A stretch of DNA of 64,000 nucleotides from Anastrepha obliqua. Its lineage: Eukaryota > Arthropoda > Insecta > Diptera > Tephritidae. Shown here in pieces: positions 47,201 to 52,405 of the stretch (its first letter is position 1; each line of letters starts with the position of its first letter). The notes beneath the pieces were generated by a model that was not told the DNA's origin, ran no database searches, and was given only the letters and a program-made list of their open reading frames with translations. The stretch is from contig NC_072892.1 of the NCBI RefSeq assembly GCF_027943255.1, forward strand, positions 28,481,792 through 28,545,791, read 5' to 3'. The position numbers were made by a program, and so were the translations under genes.

Positions 47201-47619
47201 CGGCTATTTTTGCCGATGTAAAACTTAGCCAAACGACTGACATTAAAAGTGTTTGTCCACCAGCTTCGGTTAAATCCCAAAAAAGTTTCTCAGCAAGAAA
47301 TGGACGCAACTTGGAAGCAAAAAGAAATGCTCAGCCCGTAAGAAGGCGTGACTCCTTAAGCACTGATCGTCGACACAAACACCCAAACGCGCTCAGCTTA
47401 TCGCCGCGTTCATCGCAAAGATCTCATAGCGCGGATGATTTGTTGGGTAAAGTTAGAACAGTGGAAAGAAATTCAAGGTCAGCGTCGGTGAAGTCTACGC
47501 GGAGCAAAGAACAAGTTCAGTTGGTCGAGCTCGAGGAACGACGAAGTTTTCAAAGTAATTACCAATCGATACCAGCTGCGAATGCCTCACTGGAAGACGC
47601 ATTAGGGTATTTGCCATAA
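26101..47619 (+). CDS. PTB/PID-domain protein with Ser-rich linker and Cys-rich C-terminal region (7 coding exons)
   Basis: Join of 26101-26288, 41920-42280, 42360-42574, 42638-43224, 43281-43473, 45976-46225 and 46363-47619: 3051 nt, 1016 residues. All six introns begin GT, end AG and keep frame. The first ATG follows an in-frame TAA at 26074. Residues about 147-313 look like a phosphotyrosine-interaction (PTB/PID) fold: SFAVIYLGSLPLKDK opens it, FHNIAVWSAVKFVVSD, IFTVVMRSAGLPRVLKCHAF and a final helix EDAIVIAATLYQSLMAHV. Such domains bind NPxY-type peptides, so an intracellular adaptor role is inferred. Residues about 314-515 are Ser/Arg-rich. Residues about 516-600 form a helical segment ending in basic RRQRKKKRQ. 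Residues 706-734 are a Cys cluster, with CYC motifs at 731-733, 788-790 and 827-829. I cannot name the gene. The exon 1 link is inferred from phase and continuity; a missed exon in the 15.6-kb intron is possible. Confidence 0.85.
26521..26782 (+). mobile_element. MITE, GGTGGCGCAAAATTAATCA family, most complete copy
   Basis: About 260 bp with inverted ends: left TAGGCGGCACAAAGTTAATC, right (in reverse) TACAAGGTGGCGCAAAACTA. TA or TATA lies at both edges. No coding potential. It sits in intron 1 of the PID gene. Related copies are at 6137-6346, 15602-15665 and 16175-16397. Confidence 0.75.
27240..27462 (-). mobile_element. LINE C-terminal fragment
   Basis: On the - strand: IRWRGHMFRMPKERKTRQFE, LRPVGGQRRGRPRKRWLED, VEVDLERCS. 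This is the R-W-x-GH-x-x-RM ... RRGRPRKRWLEDV end of LINE ORF2. A frame change follows RCS. Its upstream side abuts the tail of the next SINE directly. Confidence 0.75.
27463..27734 (-). mobile_element. tRNA-derived SINE, copy 5 (tail truncated)
   Basis: Reverse orientation, from GAGCTCCTCCTCCTATTTG to CATTCGGCTACGATGGCC. The tail hairpin and AT run are missing at the LINE junction. The head has A box TAGCCGAATGGG and B box GGTTCGAATCT in sense, subfamily A. Confidence 0.92.
28053..28372 (+). mobile_element. tRNA-derived SINE, copy 6 (full length, subfamily A)
   Basis: Sense copy. A box TAGCCGAATGGG at 28063-28074, B box GGTTTGAATCT at 28113-28123, then GAGAAACACCAAAATTAAG, CCCCTCGGCAG, CCCCTCCATTTGTGG, GGCGGAGGAGCTC and a tail with AAAAGGTGTAAACGCC. 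Intron 1 of the PID gene, same strand. Confidence 0.9.
28570..29596 (-). mobile_element. Jockey-like LINE, reverse transcriptase part
   Basis: On the - strand: LGRQSAFLLWLKSYLSNRIS, STSGVPQGSIFGPILFLLFI, then YSLYADDLQLF with the catalytic YADD (about 29315-29340). After several stops come RIERVQHKLVRSALHPLHF, SYSAKCMLIDALPFEVRRLV and IDCSILLCQINFTF, the usual C-terminus. The PQGSILGPLLF-type box and YADD are RT motifs B and C. The 5' part is cut off where the DD41D mariner begins at 29599. Confidence 0.88.
29599..30867 (+). mobile_element. DD41D (rosa-like) mariner, intact ends, deleted catalytic motif
   Basis: Ends ACGGGTGATTTTTTAGCT and, in reverse, ACGGGTGACTTTTTAAGAG; TA at 29597-29598 and 30868-30869; 1269 bp. 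The transposase starts MNRLTNEQRLQIIEFYYKNA at 29715 and continues through two frameshifts to IVFSDEAHFCINGYVNKQN (first Asp), WFQQDGATCHTARLTMDLL (second Asp) and NWLPRSCD. The segment that should carry the third Asp (PLDYF region) is missing: CD is followed out of frame by WGYVKAHVYSDKPAS. Counting the missing residues as in related copies gives 41 between second and third Asp. Inactive. Intron 1 of the PID gene. Confidence 0.88.
30870..31824. other. intronic spacer, no gene established
   Basis: A - strand frame at 30907-31221 (about 100 residues, containing ILTLHARKTVEKPAAAKFVT) lacks an ATG at its start and matches nothing I know. An (AAGT)n run lies at about 31253-31276. Otherwise AT-rich. 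Confidence 0.4.
31825..32590 (-). mobile_element. mauritiana-like mariner (DD34D), truncated
   Basis: On the - strand: MSTFVPKKQHLREVMLHYYL, WFRRFQSGNFDVSDKDREGA, FLRRIVTGDKKVIYYDNPK (first Asp, GDKK in place of GDEKW), NIHPSKEILCI, GVIYYELL, GDRYRLQLIRLNR, then a deletion that removes the second Asp motif, then PPYSPDIVPLD. Order and spacing match mariner transposases of the Mos1 type. Stops and the deletion inactivate it. No inverted ends located. Confidence 0.85.
32860..33085 (-). mobile_element. DD41D-type transposase N-terminal fragment
   Basis: On the - strand from the ATG at about 33083, MNRLTSEQRCQIVEIYLKKI is close to the start of the transposase at 29715 (MNRLTNEQRLQIIEFYYKN). Small frameshifts follow, then nothing recognisable. 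Confidence 0.5.
33141..33158. promoter_or_regulatory. palindrome with two overlapping TATCGATA (DRE) sites
   Basis: ATTATCGATATCGATAAT is a perfect 18-bp palindrome holding TATCGATA at 33143-33150 and 33149-33156, with a further CGATA at 33162. TATCGATA is the DREF-binding core promoter element of flies, and CGATA clusters bind BEAF-type insulator proteins. No gene start is evident next to it, so function is uncertain. Confidence 0.35.
33160..33799. other. intronic spacer, no gene seen
   Basis: Nothing recognised apart from the DRE palindrome at its left edge. Confidence 0.4.
33800..34125 (-). mobile_element. LINE C-terminal fragment
   Basis: On the - strand: DIDIAQRIKIQRLRWRGHVV then RMDTNTAALKIFDTVPAGG, the I-K-I-Q-R-L-R-W-x-GHV-x-RM motif at the end of many insect LINE ORFs. 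The frame then degrades. Confidence 0.7.
34211..34442 (-). mobile_element. tRNA-derived SINE, copy 7 (head missing)
   Basis: Reverse orientation: AATTGGCGCTGTGTTTGGCC, TTCCACAAATGGAGGGGCC, CTTCGAACGGCTGATTA, then the CGACCGCTATTAG equivalent. It ends at TGTTTCATGAC, short of the B box. The ACACCC half of the tail hairpin is deleted. Confidence 0.9.
34640..35180 (-). mobile_element. LINE RNase H/tail fragment, rearranged
   Basis: On the - strand: YQAEVLAIKEVA (RNase H), then ATYQNTHAVTKIAKDISKIM, TGHWIFGRHSFYEYCRSCRD and EDETVEHFLCNCPDLTKI, a complete C-x-x-C ... H-x-x-x-x-C tail. Parts of RNase H are deleted. Confidence 0.75.
35438..36312 (-). mobile_element. DD41D (rosa-like) mariner, internally deleted
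   Basis: Ends AAGAGTGATCAATTTAGAGG (35438) and, in reverse from 36312, AAGGGTGATCAGATTGGACG; TA at both edges; 875 bp against about 1.27 kb for a full element. On the - strand: NSERYRAMINVYLRPEIEAR, QQGSATCHTARETMDLLRRR (second Asp now Gly), RLGPVEWPPKSC, then the third-Asp block in another frame. N-terminal sequence near the right end resembles 62150-62300. Intron 1 of the PID gene. Confidence 0.82.
36315..38284. other. intronic spacer, no gene seen
   Basis: About 2 kb of AT-rich DNA with a (TATG)n run at about 36583-36604. The word TACTGTAATAGTTAA occurs at 38037-38051 and 38080-38094, a short local duplication. No coding frame recognised. Confidence 0.45.
38285..38765 (-). mobile_element. 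LINE RNase H/C-terminal fragment
   Basis: On the - strand: LNKLVAHNQVSLIWVPGHEG then GHEGNE (the W-V-P-G-H ... GNE RNase H motif), a frameshift, then ADFYAKKGPFFGFNKNN and a C-terminal region with WYHNVLSDLSGP. Confidence 0.8.
39000..39310 (-). mobile_element. LINE RNase H fragment
   Basis: On the - strand about 39090-39190: MDVFWVPRHKDIPGN, a variant of the W-V-P-G-H-x-x-x-x-GN motif, followed by ELARRR-type sequence in another frame and LINKSG-type tail. Its left part (39010-39110) resembles the C-terminal block near 28800. It ends where the MITE at 39311 begins. Confidence 0.55.
39311..39573. mobile_element. 263-bp MITE with about 40-bp inverted ends
   Basis: Left ATATCGCACCCTAAATACAA and the identical sequence in reverse at the right end; identity continues to CACAACTCAAAAT with two mismatches. 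The interior is non-coding. The termini include ATAT, so the target duplication (TA or ATAT) cannot be separated from the element by eye. No other copy is in the window. Confidence 0.8.
39892..41483 (-). mobile_element. mariner with intact ends and an internal SINE
   Basis: Ends CCAGCTTGATCAAAAAGTTC and CCACCTTGATCAAAAAGTTC (right, in reverse), flanked by TA (39890-39891, 41484-41485). Removing the SINE at 40287-40616 leaves about 1.26 kb. On the - strand: IRKTVEMLENCSGN, AAVYEWHECFRRDREFVEND, STSNTDENIKKK, IFIEDEMWIYEYDT (first Asp), VFMDYNGIVHCEI, then beyond the SINE EDYYLGVIRR, NDLWENNALILYHNHA (second Asp lost) and the C-terminal KTALMVISKIEFHKCFERW. A mariner transposase with several frameshifts. 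Confidence 0.88.
40287..40616 (+). mobile_element. tRNA-derived SINE, copy 8 (full length, subfamily A)
   Basis: Sense copy. A box TAGTCGAATAGG 40296-40307, B box AGTTCGAATCG 40347-40357, GTGAAAGACCAAAATGAAG head, full central block and a tail with CCCAAAAAGGGTGGACGCGC followed by (AT)n. It splits a mariner transposase, so it is younger than that element. Confidence 0.95.
41920..42280 (+). CDS. PID gene, coding exon 2
   Basis: The acceptor follows a pyrimidine tract (GTATTTTTTCGCTCTTAAG). Donor ACG|GTAAAT, phase 0. It encodes residues 64-183, including SIIMYGRSELAS, a helical stretch KDVQRISNSVQEQIEQLFTD and the opening of the PID domain SFAVIYLGSLPLKDK. The - strand open frame over the same bases is a shadow. 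Confidence 0.88.
42360..42574 (+). CDS. PID gene, coding exon 3
   Basis: It begins after GAGAAACAG and ends TTCTG|GTAAGT (phase 2). It encodes IPGFLEICTTGLRVKSQNTN ... NIAVWSAVKFVVSDTDGGAA, the central strands of the PID domain. There is no ATG, so it is easily missed by ORF-based gene finding. Confidence 0.88.
42638..43224 (+). CDS. PID gene, coding exon 4
   Basis: Acceptor GCCATAG. It completes the PID domain (GHAPIFTVVMRSAGLPRVLK, final helix to residue 313) and continues into a Ser/Arg/Thr-rich linker with KRRTPRNQNG, SSSVRTGSNC, RTGRKKRSSN and HKNKRAPPIPNG (a possible SH3-binding APPIP). Donor GGAG|GTAATG, phase 1. Confidence 0.88.
43281..43473 (+). CDS. PID gene, coding exon 5
   Basis: Acceptor AGATTTTAG; donor GGTGG|GTGAGT, phase 2. 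It encodes GHLPVANSTGENSNSGLRSE, then IPRSGSFLNTGGLTRYKSRA and ARRHSGKIGGGGG, low-complexity basic/Gly linker. Confidence 0.85.
43621..43855 (+). mobile_element. tRNA-derived SINE, copy 9 (subfamily B, internal deletion)
   Basis: Sense, in intron 5 of the PID gene. A box TAGCCGAATGGG 43632-43643, B box GGTTCGAAACT 43678-43688, then the GAGCATGAAACAGCAAAAT head variant. The central block jumps from AAAACCATTTGTCATTC to GAGCTCGGTC, and the tail is ACACCTAACAGACGCCAATT. Confidence 0.9.
43955..44560 (-). mobile_element. Jockey-like LINE, reverse transcriptase C-terminus
   Basis: On the - strand: LEYAVFVWRPFHAVYSYIKR, VQRAFVRFALLSMKF, the shifted CLLINL block, then LNKIHFHVPSRIFRFNELVS and FDVSYSKFPFRSYKTL. 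These match the end of Jockey-clade ORF2. Opposite in orientation to the host gene, in intron 5. Related to 28570-29596. Confidence 0.8.
44555..45554 (-). mobile_element. mariner DD34D, N-terminus truncated
   Basis: On the - strand: HRGQKAVEVARDICDVYEEG and GESTAWK with Trp replaced by stop, FEKFRNDKFDVYGTSRSGRL, IVMGDEKWWLYINMKQRKEW (first Asp), a frame-shifted region, ILPHDNARFHVAQVGKASL (second Asp) and HPPYSPDLAPTDYHLFRSLL (third Asp; 34 residues between second and third). The triad is present but frameshifts and a stop disable it. The 5' end is cut at a SINE tail at 45555. Intron 5. Confidence 0.9.
45555..45670 (+). mobile_element. tRNA-derived SINE, copy 10 (3' part only, tail B)
   Basis: From GAGCTGTAGGTCACTCC through CATTTGTGCAACAACATC, AGGAGGAGCTTGGCCG and the tail ACACCTAGCAGAAGTGTACG, CGCCAATTA then poly-T. 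The head is missing at the mariner junction. Intron 5. Confidence 0.88.
45976..46225 (+). CDS. PID gene, coding exon 6
   Basis: The acceptor follows TTGTATTTCTAG; donor CCACAG|GTAATT, phase 0. It encodes GFSELFNEFRLHENLHSLDE, ILYAIIDADGMSFNDLKPIY, KEFLLKLAVTLTKDELFQRS and a basic end MRRQRKKKRQSN. This is a compact predicted helical segment with no domain I can name; the basic end could act as a nuclear or membrane-contact signal. Confidence 0.88.
46363..47619 (+). CDS. PID gene, coding exon 7 (terminal; Cys-rich region)
   Basis: The acceptor follows AATATGTATTTCAG; TAA at 47617-47619. 418 residues. The long open frame extends upstream of the acceptor only by chance, and its apparent start there is GTG, not a real initiator. 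Cys cluster YNDCNCSYVSCSECSYDSEA, CTCSSADRCYCS at 46684-46770; KCYCSMVEEES and SKCYCQPK follow. The distal half is Ser/Arg-rich (RRRDSLSTDRRHKH, SLSPRSSQRSHSADD) and ends ANASLEDALGYLP. Confidence 0.92.
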   Translation, partial: KKSKTLIFGTKSLKKVFHLGQFRSCRGKPVKLPRSKKAEDQNRFPHEAQTNKPSVLGRPHDQQQARIATSGSDVSLVRNDNTLRGLNRNSSSGYVADTTSYLSDYNDCNCSYVSCSECSYDSEACTCSSADRCYCSLRADHINSRLRRKNERNIVPAKSSTDIYRQNKSSASGNKMNRDSLISCNSDEKCYCSMVEEESPIVVSGSDFGNTQSDTTWCDTDSCVSASKCYCQPKPHQASAAGGTAAEKLALDYELFTISGNSKSVQPHEALSVKKSLEAAAIFADVKLSQTTDIKSVCPPASVKSQKSFSARNGRNLEAKRNAQPVRRRDSLSTDRRHKHPNALSLSPRSSQRSHSADDLLGKVRTVERNSRSASVKSTRSKEQVQLVELEERRSFQSNYQSIPAANASLEDALGYLP

Positions 47620-48559
47620 AGCAAAGCTAGACATTAATAAACTGCATAGCAACACATTATTTTTATATCCGAGTGCACTAATGCGCCGGGGTATTACAAT
47701 TTGATTCACACGACGGTTCACGGTGTTTGTAATAGGCTAAGCATTTGATTTAGATAGATGTAGACATACATATGTACATATATATGCGAAAATGTTAAGA
47801 ATACATAGACCCATTTTTGCAAGTAAATATTTGTATTTCTCAAACCACTAACAAAAACTATTATATTTAATTTAAACATGATTTTGAAAATTGTTGGAAT
47901 CTTCCAAAAATCAAAGGGGAATGCGTTTATAAATGAAAATCCCCCTTTGAGATAGTAAAAGCTTCACATTTTAGTCGTTTGAGTCGCTTCAAATATATAA
48001 TATACAAGTATATGAATCAGTTGCTTTAAGTCGATACTCTTTTAAAAAATTTAGAAATATGTGCAATATAGACGAACTATATTTTTACTGTTACTGATAA
48101 ACTATTTAATGATAATCTTAACATTATTGCAGCTTAATTTTAGATAACCATTTTCATTAAGGCCCAATATGTGCCGGTTTTTGAAATATTAGTGGGGCCC
48201 ATTAGGTAAAGCCTGTGACTATCCTAATGCACCGCGTTGCGTAATTATAAGCGCACAATAATTTTACTTATGTATATTTTTTATTATGTTTTAGAGAACA
48301 TATTTTTACACGTAATTCACATAACAAAACCAACACCCTTTATATTAGACAAGAAGAGAGTAGACAAATATAACTGTTGCAAAATTAAAAACGCACTTTA
48401 AGGATTCTTTTAAAATATTTTTTATTTACTCTCCCTAGTATTTTATTTATTTTTAATAGCTTCTGATCCTGTTGCTTCGGTATTCATACGTGTTGATGGG
48501 ACAGCTCCACACAACATCAGAGATCCAAATTTATTCTTTAGAAATATCTTGGCTCTAAA
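47620..48559 (+). other. 3' UTR and downstream region of the PID gene
   Basis: The first AATAAA lies at 47637-47642, only 18 bases after the stop, so the true cleavage site is probably further on. An inverted repeat TCAAAGGGGA / TCCCCCTTTGA at 47911-47950 could form a 10-bp stem. No gene follows before the maT-like remnant. Confidence 0.5.
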
Positions 48560-49420
48560 CGCAAGTCTCCCCAATACATATTAAATCCAGATGGGTTCAG
48601 ATCTGGACTTCCAAGTGGCTAATCTTCTGCGGTTTTGAACACAGGAATATTGATTTTTAGCCACTGCTGGGTGGTTTTTGCCTTATGGGCTGGAATCTTG
48701 CTAGAAGATCCAAGGCTCTCCATTGAAAAGAACACTGCTCAACTACTTCCCCACGCCTTCGAAGACATCCTCCTAGTACACTTTTGCCCGGTCTTAACCC
48801 CTTTTTCGCAGAAATAAAGAGATGTTAACAATTTTACAAGATACTCCTCACCAAACCATTACGTAGGCTGGATGGTGGCAACGCTGAACCCTTTTAGCAT
48901 AGATTTTGTCGTTTTGCTTATTAAAAACTTCTTCAACAGTGAAAATTTTCTCATCTGTGAAAAAAATATTGTCATGGCTGTTGATCGCGTGCCACTGAAA
49001 AACCTGCTTGCATCTGTCGAGTCTAATTTTTTTCAAACGTGTTGTCAAAAGATGACCAGTTGACGGAAGGCTTTCATATGGAGATCATCTCTAATTAGTC
49101 TTGACGTGGATCTGGTCGATATGTTCATTTCCCTGGACATGATTTTCTGCTTTCTGAGGGGATTTCTGCAAATTCTTTCTCGAACGGCTTCCATAGTTGC
49201 ACTGGTTCGTACCTCACGAGGACGACTACTTCTCTTTCTGTCTGCCATTTCAAACGATTGGAAAAACCATTGATCGCGCGGTAGGCAAACGTTCCCGAAA
49301 TATTAAGCTTTTTCCGCAATTCGTAAATCTCACATTCATTTTTGCGACACTTATGTAATGCAATCACTGCAATTCGATTTTCCTTATTTACCCACTTCAT
49401 TGTTAACAAGCGAAATTTGC
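48560..49420 (-). mobile_element. maT-like (DD37D) transposase remnant
   Basis: On the - strand: MKWVNKENRIAVIALHKCRK, a helix-turn-helix region, RERICRNPLRKQKIMSREMN, FQWHAINSHDNIFFTDEKIF (first Asp), VQRCHHPAYVMVW, KGVKTGQKC, then frame-shifted PAHKAKTTQQWLKIN and SPDLNPSGFN. Second-to-third spacing corresponds to 37 residues, but the third Asp is replaced (NPSGF rather than NPLDY). Inverted ends not located. Confidence 0.8.
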
Positions 49421-50084
49421 CACGAAACTGAGTATAATTTATGAGTAAACGATGCTTACGAGCAAAAGCAAAAATAACAGACGCTTTTTCTGCCAATTTG
49501 TTCTCTCTTCTTACAATGCATAGTAAAATTTGTCACAGAATTTATGGCAAGACTAAGTATACTCGTATATTTAAACTGACAGAAGCATTTTGATATTTTT
49601 AAATAATAACTGTAAAGTGTTTCTGTTTCAAATTTACACACTAAAATATTATATAAGTAAACCATGTGATTTTTTAATTATTTTAAGGGATAGGAGCACC
49701 AACGGCAAGGAAATAAAAAGGGTTACAAATGATTTTTTTGACAGCACTGTTAGACTATTAAAACTCTTTCACTTGTAATGTACATAAACACACAAAAACG
49801 GAAGGGAAATATATGGCCACTGCTTCAAGCGTTTCGGATTTCCAGGACTCTATCATAGTGAGTGTGATGACTCGGTTTGCAACCGTTTGACTTAAAAATT
49901 TATCTAAGTGTATTCTACATAGAGTAGTGTATGACTTCTTTGATTGGTTAGTGTAAAAAAAAATTGTACTTTATTAGAAGAAAAAGGTAGACATCCTTAA
50001 AGTGGTCCTATTTGCGTAAAAAATCAGGATATAAATATATATATATTTTTTTAAACGTCATTCTGTAGATAAATTCATCATCAT
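49421..50084. other. intergenic, no gene seen
   Basis: No domain or terminal repeat recognised. The maT-like element's missing end may lie here. Confidence 0.4.
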
Positions 50085-50220
50085 TTTTTGCCACTACAGC
50101 TTTTTGTGAGCTTTGGTCTGCTGCACGTGCGACCTCCATACATTTCGATCGCTTGTGACTTTTTTCCAATTCCTTGGCCAAAGTTCATTGATTACCGCTT
50201 TTTATAAATTACCAAGTGCT
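50085..50220 (-). mobile_element. LINE 3' end with (GAT)-type tail
   Basis: On the - strand: INELWPRNWKKVTSDRNVWR then SHVQQTKAHKKL, the extreme C-terminus of a LINE ORF, followed by AGTGGCAAAAAATGATGATG. The tail resembles 24385-24430. The frame to the right is not recognisable. Confidence 0.6.
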
Positions 50221-50499
50221 ATCACTAGCGGTATTACAATGGGTCACAAGACTAAGTGGACCCCCTCTTCACGCTTATGGAGAGTAGCAACCAGAGTAAT
50301 TGGAAGAGGCAGACGATGGATGGCCTTAATCGGGATTAAGGACTTGAAACTGAAATTGAAATCTGAAAAGGTTGAGCCATGGAGCACCATAAGATTTGGT
50401 GGCTCCTAAAACACTCAGGCTAAAGCTCTGGAAAGAGGGTAGATAGTCAAGAAGGGAAGGAGCAAAGTATCCGAAAAAGAGATAGGAAAGAATAGAAAC

Positions 50500-51690
50500 A
50501 GTGCTAAAGATAGTTACTCCTGTCAGAAATTTCCAGATTCTTTGGCAGATCTGTAGATATTCTCCAGTTTTAGAGAACCAATATTACTCATTCTCACGAC
50601 ATCAGAACCCAAAACTCGTAGCCGTGCTCTAGCAAAGGCAGCACACTCACAGAGAAAGTGCTCAGTACTATTCGCCTTCTCCAAGCACGACAGGCACATT
50701 GGGTCCTCAATGATTCCAATGGTGGTCACATGCTGACCCTATGGGTTGTGTCCTGTGATGATACCGACCATCAACCGGACGTCTTTCTTTCCAAGTTTTA
50801 GTAGAAAGTTTGACAGTTTTCTGTTCGGACTTGTCACAAAACACTTTGCAGTTCTGCAGCGTTCTAGACCGGACCATCGCGCTTTAAGTAGATTGCCTAC
50901 ATAATCGCTGATCCAATTCATGATTCCTGCGGAACTGATTCCGATTATTGGTTCTGGCTCTTGTGGGGGAACCGCTGATCCACGGTTGGCCAATTCATCG
51001 CCAATTTCGTTCCCATATAAGTACAAACCTGTTTTGTCTTGCGACAGAGTTAAGCTTCTTTTTACATTCTTGAACAATCTTTAAGGTTTGCTTCGCGCCT
51101 TTGGCCTTCAGTGCGGCCTGACTGTCACTGGAAACTCCAATCTGTTTCCCGCGCCATTTCCTCTCGAATATCCATTCGGCTACTTTCAGGATGGCAAAAA
51201 CTTCCGTTTGGAAAACAGTTGCCATTTCCTCCATAGCATAGTGATACTTATTACTATCGTTTAAGTACCATCTGGCTCCAGCCCCTATTTCATTCTTGGA
51301 CGCATCGGTAAAGAAAATATCCGTCAAACCTCCCTGCATGCAATCTGGATTGCTGGCATGCATTCTGGATCTGACATTAAATTTCCTTCCAAATGAAACT
51401 GTGGGCATCAGGCCGTCTTTAGGTGCCAAGAACAGTGGATACTGCTCAGATAGCAACTTAAAGATTTCTCTGTGTCCCAAAGTTCCATCTTCGTGCCAGA
51501 AACTATATTTTTGGAGTCTACACATTGTTTTTATTGCTTCCTGTTATATCTTAAGATCCAGGGGGAGCAAATCAAGCATAGCATTTAAGGCATCACCAAA
51601 GGTTGTACTCATGGCACCCGTGATGCATAAACATACACTTCTTTGCAGCCTGTATAGTTCCCGGATTATGGATTAAGGACTTAATTCGGA
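50500..51690 (-). mobile_element. RNase H-bearing LINE, 3' half
   Basis: On the - strand from the right: RELYRLQRSVCLCITGAMST then TFGDALNAMLDLLPLDLKI (RT C-terminus), FTDASKNEIGAGARWYLND, EEMATVFQTEVFAILKVAEW and SSDSQAALKAKGAKQTL (RNase H), LANRGSAVPPQEPEPIIG, RTAKCFVTSPNRKLSNFLLK and MCLSCLEKANSTEHFLCECA (zinc tail). The frame is mostly open with few breaks, so it is relatively young. A close relative lies on the opposite strand at 54755-55540. Confidence 0.9.
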
Positions 51691-52084
51691 CTTATCTAAT
51701 CCGGTTACACTGCTAGGCTTAATAATTTAAGCGAATTAGGGGAATTTTCGGCGACGACAAACGACAGTTAATATAATATCTAGTGCGAATGAAAAATAAT
51801 GAAATTTTTAAAAAGAAGAACCAGAAGGACTGGATCTAATGCTAATTTGCACTAACACGTTCGAAATAACATTAATTGTTTTGATATTTCGGAGCAGTTT
51901 GAAAAATTGCAATTTCAGATTTTTTTAATAAATAATTATTTTTTAGTATCAGGGCAGCTAATACCCATATTTCTTGCCTATTACTATTAAACTAATCCGT
52001 GTAACAACTATCTGTCACGCTACAATTTTAATCAGATTAACTGTTCCGGTATTAACGCCGCCGACTGTCAATGCTATAACCTAA
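51691..52084. other. intergenic, no gene seen
   Basis: Nothing recognised. The left edge adjoins the 5'-truncated LINE. Confidence 0.4.
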
Positions 52085-52280
52085 CCTAACCCAAAGATGA
52101 CAGATTATCAGATTTGGACATCCGCAGGAAAATTGTGGGAGTAACTTCGGCTGCCACGTCATTGGATGTTCGGCAACCGAGTTCTCTCCGCTCATTTCAC
52201 ACGTATTCACACACTCGTCCAATTAGTCGTTCCGATTTAGACGGTAACGAAGTAATATGCGCGTAGATTGTGCTGATTCT

Positions 52281-52311
<31 letters not shown>

Positions 52312-52405
52312 GTATATTACCAATACAATCCAACTTTTTTTATAAACAAAGCATTGTCAGCCAATCAGCTGACTCCCACAAAATCACTAGGCGGCTAATG
52401 TTGGC
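52085..52405 (-). repeat. unassigned dispersed repeat, copy B
   Basis: In reverse: GTCAGCTGATTGGCTGAC, TTCGTTACCGTCTAAATCGG, ATTGGACGAGTGTGTGAATA, GGCAGCCGAAGTTACTCCCA, collinear with 14055-14400. A 29-T run on the + strand (52283-52311) lies inside. No coding content. Confidence 0.55.
52283..52311. repeat. homopolymer T(29)
   Basis: Uninterrupted run of 29 T on the + strand inside dispersed repeat copy B. Confidence 0.95.

Noticed and set aside
46342..47619. A 425-residue ORF as an intact single-exon gene
   Set aside because: Its apparent first codon is GTG. A pyrimidine-rich acceptor at 46362 and the phase of the upstream exons show it is the terminal exon of a longer gene.
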